A stretch of 64,000 nucleotides of DNA from Pseudothermotoga sp. (lineage in GTDB: Bacteria > Thermotogota > Thermotogae > Thermotogales > DSM-5069): positions 1 through 64,000 of the forward strand of contig DOKY01000002.1 of assembly GCA_003510135.1 (NCBI GenBank), given 5' to 3'. Shown piece after piece: positions 16,444-24,915 of this stretch (positions are counted from its first letter, which is position 1; each line of letters begins with the position of its first letter). Both the position numbers and the translations under genes were made by a program. The notes below the pieces were generated by a model that saw only the letters and a program-made list of their open reading frames with translations, was not told the DNA's origin and did no database searches.

Positions 16444-16707
16444 GTGGACAAGGAGCAGAAGCAACAGATCATCGAGCGGTTCAGGATCAACGAGAAGGAC
16501 ACGGGCTCAGTGGAGGTCCAGATCGCGTTGCTCACAGCAAGGATCAACCATTTGACCGAGCATTTGAAGGTCCATCCGAAGGACTTCCATTCCAGAAGAG
16601 GCCTGATGAAGATGGTTGGAAGAAGAAGGAAGATGTTGAGGTATTTGAAGCGAGTGAATCCCGAGTCCTACAGGAATTTGATCGAGAAGTTGAACCTGAG
16701 GAAATGA
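16444..16707 (+). CDS. rpsO: 30S ribosomal protein S15
   Basis: The 87-residue product is ribosomal protein S15, which binds the 16S rRNA central-domain three-way junction early in 30S assembly. Diagnostic stretches are FRINEKDTGSVEVQIALLTA, INHLTEHLKVHPKDFHSRRG and MVGRRRKMLRYLK. GTG 16444 was chosen because GGAGGTG lies five bases before it. An upstream GTG (16438) is part of that site. As in many bacteria it precedes pnp, with a hairpin between them. Confidence 0.98.
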   Translation: MDKEQKQQIIERFRINEKDTGSVEVQIALLTARINHLTEHLKVHPKDFHSRRGLMKMVGRRRKMLRYLKRVNPESYRNLIEKLNLRK

Positions 16708-16727
16708 AAAAGCAGAGCGAAACGAGG

Positions 16728-16747
16728 GCGGGCGCTGGCCCGCTTTT
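16728..16747 (+). terminator. Terminator hairpin between rpsO and pnp
   Basis: GCGGGC (16728-16733) and GCCCGC (16738-16743) form a GC-rich stem with a GCTG loop, followed by TTTTAGTTT. It probably reduces read-through from tRNA-Gly/rpsO into pnp, like the intercistronic hairpin of other rpsO-pnp operons. Confidence 0.8.
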
Positions 16748-16772
16748 AGTTTCATCTTGAGAGGTGATGGTT

Positions 16773-18950
16773 TTGAAGTACTGGCGACGTGTCATTCTGG
16801 GCAGGGAATTCTATGTAGAACACGGGAGAGTGGCTAAACAGGCCAACGGTGCCGTCTTGGCACGAGTTGGGGACAGCACCGTGCTTGCAACTGCGGTCAT
16901 GTCAGATCAAGCTGTGGAGGGCATCGATTTCGTGCCGCTCACGGTTGAATTCCAGGAGCGTTTCTACGCGGCTGGCAAGATACCCGGTGGGTTCGTGAAG
17001 CGTGAGGGAAAGCCGAGTGAAACAGCGATCCTCTCAGCACGGACGATTGATAGACCTATAAGGCCACTTTTCCCAAAACATCTGCGCAACGAAGTTCAGG
17101 TCGTTGTGACTGTTCTCTCCGCTGACCCCGGCAACCCACCGGATGTCGTGGGCGTGATGGCGGCCTCTTTGGCGTTGAACTTGTCGGACATACCCTTCAA
17201 CGGCGTGGTCGCCGCAGTGAGGGTAGGTCTCGTCGACGGACAGGTTGTCTTCTTCCCCAGCGAGGAAGAGCTCGAGAGAAGTTCTCTGGACATCGTTGTT
17301 GCGGGTACAGCGGATGCCATAACCATGGTGGAAGGTGAGGCGAAAGAGGTCAGCGAAGAGCAAATGGTTGAAGTGCTCTTCAAAGCTCACGATGCGATCA
17401 GGCAGATCGTCGAATTCGAACAGGATATTCTCAGCGAGTTCAACGTGACCAAGGCACAGATCGAGGAAGTGAAGTTGCCGGAGGACATCGAAGGAGATTT
17501 CCGCGCACTCGTGGATACGAATGAGCTACGCAACAGATTGCTCACGCAGGGCAAAAAGGCCAGAGCACAAGCCGTAGGCGAGTACTACGAATCGATCCTT
17601 GAGAAGTTGAAGCAGAAGTATTCCGAAGAAATTTTGAATCAGTACGCAGCTCAGCTCAAGGATCTGTACGAAGATTTGATGAAGCACAGGATGAGGAGAA
17701 TAATCGTTGAGGAGGGTATAAGACTGGATCTCAGAGGGCCGAAGGACATAAGACCCATAACCTGTGAGATCGGTCTGCTTCCGAGAGTTCACGGATCGGC
17801 ACTGTTCACCAGAGGTGAAACGCAGAGTCTCGGCATTGTGACGCTCGGAGCGCCCATGGACGAACAGATTGTCGACACGATCCTCGAAGAGGGCACGAAG
17901 CGTTTCATGCTGCATTACAACTTTCCACCTTTCTGCACCGGTGAGGTTAAACCTTTGAGAGGACCGAGCAGAAGAGAGATCGGCCATGGACATCTGGCGG
18001 AGCGTGCCCTCAAGTTCGTTCTGCCAGGCGAGGACGAGTTTCCATACACGATAAGGGTTGTCTCCGAAATCTTGGAGTCCAACGGTTCCTCTTCCATGGC
18101 GACCGTGTGTTCGGGTTCGCTGGCTCTCATGGACGCGGGGGTTCCTGTGAAAAAGCACGTTGCCGGTGTGGCGATGGGATTGATCTTGGAACCGGATGCT
18201 GTGGTCGTGTTGACCGACATCATGGGCGCAGAGGACCACTGGGGAGACATGGACTTCAAAGTTGCCGGAACGCGTGACGGCATCACGGCATTCCAGATGG
18301 ACTGCAAAGTTTCCGGAGTTTCGAGAGAACTTTTGTACAGAGCTCTCATGCAGGCGAAAGAGGCGAGGATGTTCGTGCTCGATAAGATGTACAGCACGAT
18401 CGACAGGCCAAGATCGAGTCTCTCGAGCTATGCACCCGTCATCAAGACCACTATCATCGATCCAATGAAAGTCGGTGAGGTCATCGGCCCTGGGGGACGA
18501 ATAATAAAGGGTATCATCAAGGAGTTCGACGTCCAGATATCGGTGGACGACGAGACAGGGCGCGTGAGCGTGATCGGTAGCAGCGAGGAAAAGGTCGACG
18601 CGGCTATCAAAAGGATAAATGAAATAGTCAAAGAGATAGCGGTTGGCGACGTCTTTGAAGGTAAGATAACACGCATAGAACCATTCGGCGTGTTTCTCGA
18701 AGTTGGAGCTGGAAAGATCGGACTGCTGCATCAAAGTAAGCTCTTGAGCAATCTGAAGACGCTCAAGATTGGTGACACGCTGAAAGTCAAGGTGTCCAAC
18801 ATAGATAACCTTGGGAGGCTCCAGTTCGAGGAGGTGGCATCGGGCCAGTCAGGAGAGAGAAGGAGTTCTCAGACGAGAACGGAAAGATTCCGCCAAGACG
18901 AGAGAAGGCCTACCCGAAGCAGGAGGAATCCGAAATCAGGGTCAGACTGA
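16773..18950 (+). CDS. pnp: Polynucleotide phosphorylase
   Basis: The 725-residue product is PNPase, a trimeric phosphorolytic 3'-5' exoribonuclease of RNA turnover. Both RNase PH domains are present. The second contains FTRGETQSLGIVTLGAPMD, RGPSRREIGHGHLAERAL and SNGSSSMATVCSGSLALMD. A KH domain (VGEVIGPGGRIIKGI) and an S1 domain (GKITRIEPFGVFLEV...GLLHQSKL) follow, with a short basic tail. TTG 16773 was chosen because it gives the normal N-terminus (KYWRRVILGREF) and lies six bases after GAGAGGTG. GTG 16764 and ATG 16767 are in frame but overlap that site. Confidence 0.98.
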   Translation: MKYWRRVILGREFYVEHGRVAKQANGAVLARVGDSTVLATAVMSDQAVEGIDFVPLTVEFQERFYAAGKIPGGFVKREGKPSETAILSARTIDRPIRPLFPKHLRNEVQVVVTVLSADPGNPPDVVGVMAASLALNLSDIPFNGVVAAVRVGLVDGQVVFFPSEEELERSSLDIVVAGTADAITMVEGEAKEVSEEQMVEVLFKAHDAIRQIVEFEQDILSEFNVTKAQIEEVKLPEDIEGDFRALVDTNELRNRLLTQGKKARAQAVGEYYESILEKLKQKYSEEILNQYAAQLKDLYEDLMKHRMRRIIVEEGIRLDLRGPKDIRPITCEIGLLPRVHGSALFTRGETQSLGIVTLGAPMDEQIVDTILEEGTKRFMLHYNFPPFCTGEVKPLRGPSRREIGHGHLAERALKFVLPGEDEFPYTIRVVSEILESNGSSSMATVCSGSLALMDAGVPVKKHVAGVAMGLILEPDAVVVLTDIMGAEDHWGDMDFKVAGTRDGITAFQMDCKVSGVSRELLYRALMQAKEARMFVLDKMYSTIDRPRSSLSSYAPVIKTTIIDPMKVGEVIGPGGRIIKGIIKEFDVQISVDDETGRVSVIGSSEEKVDAAIKRINEIVKEIAVGDVFEGKITRIEPFGVFLEVGAGKIGLLHQSKLLSNLKTLKIGDTLKVKVSNIDNLGRLQFEEVASGQSGERRSSQTRTERFRQDERRPTRSRRNPKSGSD

Positions 18951-18966
18951 GACGGAGGTATGTCAC

Positions 18967-20202
18967 TTGAGAATTGAAACGCTGCCAGTTCGGAATGGGC
19001 ACTTTTATTTCGTGCCCATTCCATCCGTCAAAACTCTGTCACTTGCGTTCGTTGTACCGGCCGGCTCCGCGAGCGAATCACCAGATGAGGCTGGTGTTGC
19101 CCATCTCATTGAACACGTTGCGTTCAAGGGAACGAAGAAGTTCGACGAATTCACGCTGAAATTCAGTCTCGAGGTCGTGGGTGGCAGTCTCAATGCTTTC
19201 ACAACCAAAGATTTCACAGTGTATCTTGCGAAGGTGCCCTACAGCCATCACGAGAGAGCGATCGAAGTACTCTCTCAAATTGTCTTCTATCCCCTTTTCG
19301 AAGAGAGATCAATCGAACTTGAAAAATCCGTCATCGTGGAGGAAATAAAGACTTACGATGAGGACTACGAGAGCAGAGTTCAGGACCTTTTCGCCAGGAC
19401 GTACCTCGAGGAACCTTATTCGAGGCCGGTGAGTGGTTACAAAGAAACTGTTGAGAAACTCACGAGGCAGAGAGTACTCAATTTTCATTCTACGCACTAT
19501 GGAAATATCGAAATAGTCGCGGTTGGAAAGATCACGAAGAGTGTTTTGCAAAAGTTAACACAGATCCTCGAGCGGCACAACAGAGAAGTGGATCCTCCGG
19601 ACGTGAGCCCCTGTTTCAAACCGGAAGGGATCAGTTGTGAGGCCAAGAACGATCTGTCACAGATTCATATAATCGGTGGCACACGTTTGGACTTCGGAGT
19701 CATGAGTGAGCGTTACCCTGCCTTCATGGTTTTGAGCACTTTACTGGGAAGCGGGATGAGCTCGGTCCTTTTCACAAGGATCAGGGAACAACTTGGACTC
19801 GTCTACGACGTGGAACTTGTGAACACGCTTTGGAACGATGGGGGAATCTTCGGAGTGTACGCGTGTGCAAGCCCCGACAAGCTTGAAAGGTACGTCGAAG
19901 AGCTGAGGAAGATAATGAAAGAGGATATCTCGAAAGATCAGTTCGATTACGGCAAACAGCGATTGATCGGCAAGCTTCAGATGATTACAGAGAGCGTCTC
20001 GGGCATCTTCGGCTACGTCATCGAATCCATCATCTCCAGAGGTAGACCCGTGCCACTGGATGAAATGCTGAAGAGAGTAGACGCGGTGACCTTGAGACAG
20101 GTCAGGAGTCTTTGGAGAGAAATTTCTGAGAGGGCGTGGCACTGGTCGTGTGTGGTACCTGTAGGAAGTGAGGATCAGGTGGTGAAAGTTCTTGGATCTT
20201 GA
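18967..20202 (+). CDS. M16-family zinc peptidase (processing-peptidase-like)
   Basis: This 411-residue single-unit M16 (insulinase/pitrilysin) peptidase carries the inverted zinc motif in VAHLIEHVAFKGT (HLIEH, about residues 43-47) and the downstream glutamate region EKSVIVEEIKTYDEDYES. The C-terminal half has the usual GSGMSSVLFTRIREQLGLVYDV. Such proteins often follow pnp in bacteria (YmxG/PqqL-like) and degrade peptides. TTG 18967 has GGAGGT seven bases upstream. It starts 16 bases after pnp and overlaps the HD-GYP gene by 11 bases. Confidence 0.93.
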   Translation: MRIETLPVRNGHFYFVPIPSVKTLSLAFVVPAGSASESPDEAGVAHLIEHVAFKGTKKFDEFTLKFSLEVVGGSLNAFTTKDFTVYLAKVPYSHHERAIEVLSQIVFYPLFEERSIELEKSVIVEEIKTYDEDYESRVQDLFARTYLEEPYSRPVSGYKETVEKLTRQRVLNFHSTHYGNIEIVAVGKITKSVLQKLTQILERHNREVDPPDVSPCFKPEGISCEAKNDLSQIHIIGGTRLDFGVMSERYPAFMVLSTLLGSGMSSVLFTRIREQLGLVYDVELVNTLWNDGGIFGVYACASPDKLERYVEELRKIMKEDISKDQFDYGKQRLIGKLQMITESVSGIFGYVIESIISRGRPVPLDEMLKRVDAVTLRQVRSLWREISERAWHWSCVVPVGSEDQVVKVLGS

Positions 20203-21245
20203 GCCTATGCAAGCCATATTGAAGAGTGTTGAATCGCTTGCAGGTGTGGAGATATCGCTCGAGACCGTACGTAATCCGGATGGCACGGTTTTGATCAAAG
20301 CTGGGGACAAGATCACGCTGGACAAGATTGAACAACTAAAAGACAACGGTTTGAACAGAATCTGGGTGAAGGTCGAAGAAGTTGTTCCGCCGCTGGTAGA
20401 ACCTGAGAAAATAGAGCAGGCGAAGCAGGAAATACAACGGGTGTTCAGGTCCGCCGTTGAAAAGTTCAAGATAGAGAGTGAACAGGTCTGGAGAGTTTCA
20501 CAAACTGTGCTGAGCGACATCATGAGTAACTATGGTGAGAAGATTTCGCTGGTTTTTCTCGTTCAGCAGACCGACGAGGACTACACCTACACGCACGAGG
20601 TACACGTCAGTATGATAAGCTCTCTGGTCGGAATGGAGCTGGGTTTGAGGGTGGAACAACTATCACATCTGGCTTTCGCTGCGATGGTTCACGATGTGGG
20701 AAAGGTCTTGATTCCCAGAGAGATACTGCTTGCGCCGCGCAGGCTGACCCCAGAAGAATTTGAGGTGATGAAGAAGCACGTTGCGTTCGGTGAGCGGATA
20801 GTTCGAAAATCTGGCTTGAACGACGATCGTGTCGTGAGTGCCGTGAGGGATCATCACGAAAAGCTCGATGGAAGGTGGTTATCTCGCAGGTTTAATTGAT
20901 GAACAGATAAGTTTGTTCGCGCGCATCGTGAGCGTTGTAGACATCTACGACGCACTCATCTCGAACAGGTCTTACAAGCCTTCCTGGACCCCCTACAAGG
21001 CCATGACCGAGGTCATAAAACTGGCCTCTCTTGACAAGCTTGATTCGAAGGTCGTTCAGGCTTTGGTTTCGGTCCTGGGGCTGTATCCAATAGGCACCAC
21101 CGTTGTTCTGAACGATGGAAGAAAGGGCGTCGTGGTCGGGGTGAACAGGAAAAATCCGTTGAGACCCATTCTGAGAATTGAGAGTGGTGAGACGATAGAC
21201 CTCTTGGGAGAAAAAGGTCTCAGAGTAGTTTCGGTCATAGAGTAA
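20192..21245 (+). pseudogene. HD-GYP domain protein broken by a one-base frameshift
   Basis: HD-GYP proteins hydrolyse cyclic di-GMP or related dinucleotides. The first part (TTG 20192 to the TGA at 20897-20899) contains an N-terminal region and the HD core MVHDVGKVLIP (HD at residues 167-168), then HHEKLDG at 221-227. Right after GAT GGA the frame changes. In the next frame GGYLAGL, LFARIVSVVDIYDALISNRSYK and a C-terminal domain continue to 21245. At 20873-20876 there are four bases (AGGT) where one Ser codon is expected, so removing one G restores the canonical DGSGYLAGL. The restored protein would have 350 residues. It could be a real mutation or a sequencing error. An ATG at 20868 could restart the second part. 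Confidence 0.88.
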
Positions 21246-21258
21246 TGGAGGTGGTTTC

Positions 21259-21708
21259 GTGGATCTGAAAAGCAGGCTGAATCAAGATCTAAAGGAAGCA
21301 CTGAAAGCGAAAGACGAAGTAAAACTCAGAACGGTGAGGATGCTTCTGGCAGCCATCAAGAACTTCGAGGTTGAGAAGATGACTCCGGTGACAGACGAGG
21401 ATATTTTTCAGATCATGTCTAAGGAAATAAAGAAAAGACAGGAAGCCATTGAGATGTACGAGAAGGGCGGCAGACAGGATCTGGCTCAGGCAGAAAGACA
21501 GGAAATCGAGGTGATCCAGTCTTACATGCCAAAACAGTTGAGCGAGGAGGAAATAAAGGAGATTGCGAAGAAAGTCATCTCAGAGCTGAATCTGAAGGGC
21601 CCTAAGGATGTGGGCGTTGCCATGAAGGCGATCATGCCCCAAGTGAAGGGCAGAGCGGACGGAAAACTCGTGAACAGGATTGTCTCTGAACTTCTCAGCG
21701 GGAGCTGA
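21259..21708 (+). CDS. yqeY: GatB/YqeY-domain protein
   Basis: This 149-residue protein is a YqeY-type helical protein related to the tRNA-binding tail of GatB/GatE amidotransferase subunits. Typical features are LKEALKAKDEVKLRTVRMLLAAIKN near the N-terminus, RQEAIEMYEKGGRQDLAQAE in the middle and KDVGVAMKAIMPQVKGRADG near the end. Its cellular role is not firmly known; binding tRNA or ribosomes is suspected. GTG 21259 has GGAGGTGG upstream. It follows the HD-GYP gene closely and precedes mnmE. Confidence 0.93.
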   Translation: MDLKSRLNQDLKEALKAKDEVKLRTVRMLLAAIKNFEVEKMTPVTDEDIFQIMSKEIKKRQEAIEMYEKGGRQDLAQAERQEIEVIQSYMPKQLSEEEIKEIAKKVISELNLKGPKDVGVAMKAIMPQVKGRADGKLVNRIVSELLSGS

Positions 21709-21712
21709 GAGT

Positions 21713-23065
21713 TTGTTCGACACAATTGTTGCCATAGCGAGTCCCAGAGGCATCGGAGCGATTTCGATCGTCCGTCTGAGTGGGCCAGATTCCTGGAAGA
21801 TCTGTCTTGAATCCCTGAGGAAGAGACTCAGTTCCGTTGAGCCACGCAGAATTTATCACAACTTCATCGTGGACGACGACGGTCAACCCATCGACGAAGT
21901 AGTCTTAGTGTTCTACAGCTCACCCCACTCTTATACAGGCGAGGACATGGTTGAAGTTATGTGTCACGGTGGTCCCATCGTGACGCAGATGGTTCTGGAG
22001 AGGTTTCTCAAGTTGGGCGCAAGGCTCGCAGAACCCGGCGAGTTCACGAAAAGGGCCTTCTTCAATGGGAAAATTGATCTGACGAAGGCCGAGTCTGTGA
22101 AACAGATCGTGGAAGCCACGTCGAAGAGTGCGGTAAAAATGGCTGCAGCAAATTTGTCCGGAAGGTTGGCAAATTTTGTCGAGCGTTTGCGGCAAGACGT
22201 GCTCGGTGTGCTTGCCCGGATTGAGGTGGAGTTCGACTATCCAGACGAAGTTTTCACAACGCCGGAAGAGCTGAAAAACGAATTGTCAGGTTTGCTAGAT
22301 CGGGTGAACGAGTCTTTGAAGAACGTCGATGACAGGCTCGCTCTGTCAAGGGGTTTGAGGATTGTGATCGTCGGTAAACCGAACGTTGGTAAATCCACGC
22401 TTCTGAACGCACTGCTTAACGAAGAGAGAGCAATCGTGACGGAGTTGCCAGGTACGACGAGGGACACCATAGAAGCGTTCGTGACGATCAAAGGCGTGAC
22501 GTTCACGCTGATAGACACCGCAGGTATAAGGGAAACGCACGACAAGGTGGAGAGAATGGGTGTTGAGAGAGCCATAAACACCGCGAGCAAAGCCGATTTG
22601 ATCCTCTTCGTTCTCGATGCCAGTGTGCCGGTCGACGAAGACGATTTCAGGATACTACAGCTCATCAGGAACAAGAGATATCTCGTCGTGGTCAACAAGG
22701 TCGATGTCATCAACAACGTGGATCCTGAGAGTCTGAAGAGGGCGCTTGGCACGGATACGCACGTTTTGGTCATATCTGCTCTGAAGAGGGAAGGTATCGA
22801 GAAGCTCGAAGAGGAAATCGTCAGGCAGGTTCAGGATGTGTTCGAGAGCGTGGAAGGCTACGTGACCACGACCAGGCAGTACGAACTTCTGCTGTCCTGT
22901 AAGTCGAATCTTGAAAATGCAATCAAAGAAGTGGATGAGGGAAGGCTTGATGCCGCAGCCGAAAGACTGAGGAACTGTCTTGAGGCACTGGATGCTCTGC
23001 TTGGAAGGCAGTACAGGATCGATCTGATTGATCGGATGTTCAAAGATTTCTGTGTTGGCAAATGA
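21713..23065 (+). CDS. mnmE: tRNA-modification GTPase MnmE
   Basis: This 450-residue GTPase works with MnmG to install the cmnm5 group on wobble uridine of tRNAs. The N-terminal folate-binding domain has DTIVAIASPRGIGAISIVRLSG and GEFTKRAFFNGKIDLTKAE. The G domain has GKPNVGKST, DTAGIRET and NKVD. The C-terminus ends in FCVGK, the catalytic Cys motif. TTG 21713 gives the usual N-terminus, with GGGAG about eight bases upstream. It starts four bases after yqeY and is followed by a bidirectional terminator shared with hup. Confidence 0.97.
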   Translation: MFDTIVAIASPRGIGAISIVRLSGPDSWKICLESLRKRLSSVEPRRIYHNFIVDDDGQPIDEVVLVFYSSPHSYTGEDMVEVMCHGGPIVTQMVLERFLKLGARLAEPGEFTKRAFFNGKIDLTKAESVKQIVEATSKSAVKMAAANLSGRLANFVERLRQDVLGVLARIEVEFDYPDEVFTTPEELKNELSGLLDRVNESLKNVDDRLALSRGLRIVIVGKPNVGKSTLLNALLNEERAIVTELPGTTRDTIEAFVTIKGVTFTLIDTAGIRETHDKVERMGVERAINTASKADLILFVLDASVPVDEDDFRILQLIRNKRYLVVVNKVDVINNVDPESLKRALGTDTHVLVISALKREGIEKLEEEIVRQVQDVFESVEGYVTTTRQYELLLSCKSNLENAIKEVDEGRLDAAAERLRNCLEALDALLGRQYRIDLIDRMFKDFCVGK

Positions 23066-23090
23066 AAGGGGGCTCGCGCCCCCTTCTTTC
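23064..23090. terminator. Bidirectional terminator between mnmE and hup
   Basis: GGGGGC (23068-23073) and GCCCCC (23078-23083) enclose a TCGC loop. TTCTTT follows on the plus strand, and AAA flanks the stem so that a T-run follows on the minus strand. It serves both convergent genes. Confidence 0.88.
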
Positions 23091-23361
23091 ACTTGACCTT
23101 TTCCTTCAGAACTTTGCCAGGTCTGAATTTCGGAACTTTCCTGGCAGGAATCGTGATAGGCTTCTTGGTCTGCGGGTTCACACCTTTCCTCTGCGCCGCC
23201 TTGCGAACTTCGAAGCTTCCGAAGCCGACGAGCTGGACCTTTTCGCCCTTTGCCAGAGCTTCGGTGATGGACTCCAGCATCGTGTCGACGACCTTCTTGA
23301 CGTCTTTCTTCTTCAGGCCAGCCTTCTTCGCGACCTTGTCGACGAGTTCTTTCTTGTTCAT
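23089..23361 (-). CDS. hup: HU-family DNA-binding protein
   Basis: This 90-residue histone-like HU protein bends and compacts DNA. The N-terminal helices (MNKKELVDKVAKKAGLKKKD) are followed by the HU signature GFGSFEVRKAAQRKGVNPQT and the DNA-binding arm region TIPARKVPKFRPGKVLKEKV. Length is normal. The ATG is preceded by GGAGGGGGGTTGAAGG. Upstream are a good minus-strand promoter and a palindrome near the predicted transcript start. It is the only DNA-binding architectural protein recognised in the window. Confidence 0.98.
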   Translation of the reverse strand: MNKKELVDKVAKKAGLKKKDVKKVVDTMLESITEALAKGEKVQLVGFGSFEVRKAAQRKGVNPQTKKPITIPARKVPKFRPGKVLKEKVK

Positions 23362-23390
23362 CCTTCAACCCCCCTCCTTACAGCAGTTTT

Positions 23391-23407
23391 GGGAGATCAG
23401 ATCTCCC
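23391..23407 (-). promoter_or_regulatory. Palindrome in the hup 5' leader
   Basis: GGGAGATC (23391-23398) and GATCTCCC (23400-23407) form a perfect 8-base inverted repeat around one A. It lies at about +4 to +20 of the predicted hup transcript. It may be an operator or a 5' hairpin affecting mRNA stability. Confidence 0.5.
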
Positions 23408-23417
23408 TCTTGCTTGT

Positions 23418-23447
23418 ATAATAACACTTTGGGGCCACTCATTTCAA
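23418..23447 (-). promoter_or_regulatory. Promoter of hup
   Basis: On the minus strand TTGAAA (23442-23447) and TATTAT (23418-23423) are separated by 18 bases. The predicted start is near 23411, about 50 bases before the hup ATG. Confidence 0.65.
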
Positions 23448-23568
23448 GTGGGTACTGAATTGTACGGGGAAAATGACGGGTAAAGTTATGAGAAATGCGA
23501 TGGAAAAAGGAATCCAGAAGAGGTACCGAAAGTTTTTGGCTATCTTTTTGGTTTAGCTGCGATTCTGA

Positions 23569-23597
23569 GCCGATATCGGCCAATTTTATGGTATTAT
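23569..23597 (+). promoter_or_regulatory. Extended -10 promoter with palindrome at the -35 position
   Basis: TGG-TATTAT (TATTAT at 23592-23597) is an extended -10 element before the secreted protein gene. GCCGATATCGGC (23569-23580), a perfect 12-base palindrome, sits where a -35 box would be. That suggests a repressor or activator site. Confidence 0.45.
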
Positions 23598-23627
23598 TAG
23601 GTGAAAAATGTACGAGGAGGTATCGGG

Positions 23628-24902
23628 ATGAGAAAACTGATACTCTTGTTATTGCTGGTGAGCACGCTGTTGCTGGGGCTCACCCAGTTTGTTCCGCAGA
23701 ATTACGATTTCCTTTTGTTGAGCAGAGACAACGCGAAATACTATGAGCAGATGAAAAAGGTGGCTCTGTTCGACACGCTCATCAACGGTCTTGGGATCGA
23801 GTCCATGATTCAGGGTGTCATAGCCAGTCAGCTCGTGAAATACGGGGCGAAAATTGACCAGTTCAACGAGCTCCTATCAGGTCAAATTCTGTTGATTCAA
23901 AAGGATCAGGATTTCTTCCTGGCAATGGGCCCGGGAAAAGAAACGGAGAAACTGGCCAAAGCCATCGCAGATTTTCTGGGCAAAGAGATCTGGGTGAGCG
24001 CCCAGAAATCTTACGTCGTGGTTTCGAACAACAAAGATTTCGCCAACCTGTGCCTGAAAGGTGGAGGCACAGTTCCACCCGAAGTGTACAAGCGTTTCGA
24101 GGATCCGTCCGTTTGGGCAGTCGGTTATTCACCCGAGCTTGCCTATGATGAAGCTGAGTTTGAATCATCGCTTGTGATCAAGGTTGAATCAGACAGAGTG
24201 AGTGGTTTTCTGCAGTGGAAGGCCAGGAACGATGCTGCGAAGGCGATACTTTCCGAAACGAGACCAGATACATCTTACCAATTGCACAGAGATCCAAACC
24301 TCTCGGGTGAGATTTTCGTCTTTTCTAACGTCCAGAACGCGAGGGCTGTGAAGACTATCCTGGAGCAGGTTTCGAGTGATCTGGCAGGTAACGTGCTCGG
24401 CTCACTTGGGCAGGTCTTTGGGATTTCCGGTGATTTCGGCAGTACCACTGAGCAGATCCTGGTTCTCTCTGAGAAAGCCTCAGGCAAGATGGCAATGTCT
24501 TTTGGTTTCAGCCAGTTCGTGCAGAGTCTGTTTGAAACGCAATCTAGCACTGAGACTGTTGAGCCATCGTTCTATGCGGTTATGGAAGCTCACGTAACAC
24601 CGCAGGAGATAGCAGAAGCCCTGGGACGTGGAGAGGTTTCAGGAGACGAACTGAGAATTGACAACTTCACTGTGAAATGCGATGGAAGCCACGTCAGGAT
24701 CTTCAGTAACCAGAAGAGTAGCGAAAAGGCTTCTCTGGATAAAGCTCTGAAACTTTTCGATCCCAGCAGGCATTCGCTGTTCGTATTCGTTGACTTTGCT
24801 CCCATCATCGAGAAGCTCCTCGGGGTGACTTCACAATCGGCTTTCGTAGCTGTTGGTACGGTCAGCAACGATGCTTACATAACAGAGTGGAACATCAAGT
24901 GA
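23628..24902 (+). CDS. Secreted protein of unknown function
   Basis: I cannot assign this 424-residue protein. An N-terminal signal peptide (MRKLILLLLLVSTLLLGLTQF) shows export. The body repeats a pattern in which short sequences such as GQILLIQKDQDFFLAMGP, KSYVVVSNNKDFANL and GEIFVFSNVQNARAV mark similar alpha/beta units, loosely recalling DUF3352-type surface proteins. It has no Cys lipobox, catalytic motif or membrane anchor. ATG 23628 has GAGGAGGT five bases upstream. It has its own promoter and lies 13 bases before ppdK, so it may be co-transcribed with a central metabolic enzyme. Confidence 0.8.
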   Translation: MRKLILLLLLVSTLLLGLTQFVPQNYDFLLLSRDNAKYYEQMKKVALFDTLINGLGIESMIQGVIASQLVKYGAKIDQFNELLSGQILLIQKDQDFFLAMGPGKETEKLAKAIADFLGKEIWVSAQKSYVVVSNNKDFANLCLKGGGTVPPEVYKRFEDPSVWAVGYSPELAYDEAEFESSLVIKVESDRVSGFLQWKARNDAAKAILSETRPDTSYQLHRDPNLSGEIFVFSNVQNARAVKTILEQVSSDLAGNVLGSLGQVFGISGDFGSTTEQILVLSEKASGKMAMSFGFSQFVQSLFETQSSTETVEPSFYAVMEAHVTPQEIAEALGRGEVSGDELRIDNFTVKCDGSHVRIFSNQKSSEKASLDKALKLFDPSRHSLFVFVDFAPIIEKLLGVTSQSAFVAVGTVSNDAYITEWNIK

Positions 24903-24915
24903 GGGAGGTGTGTTA

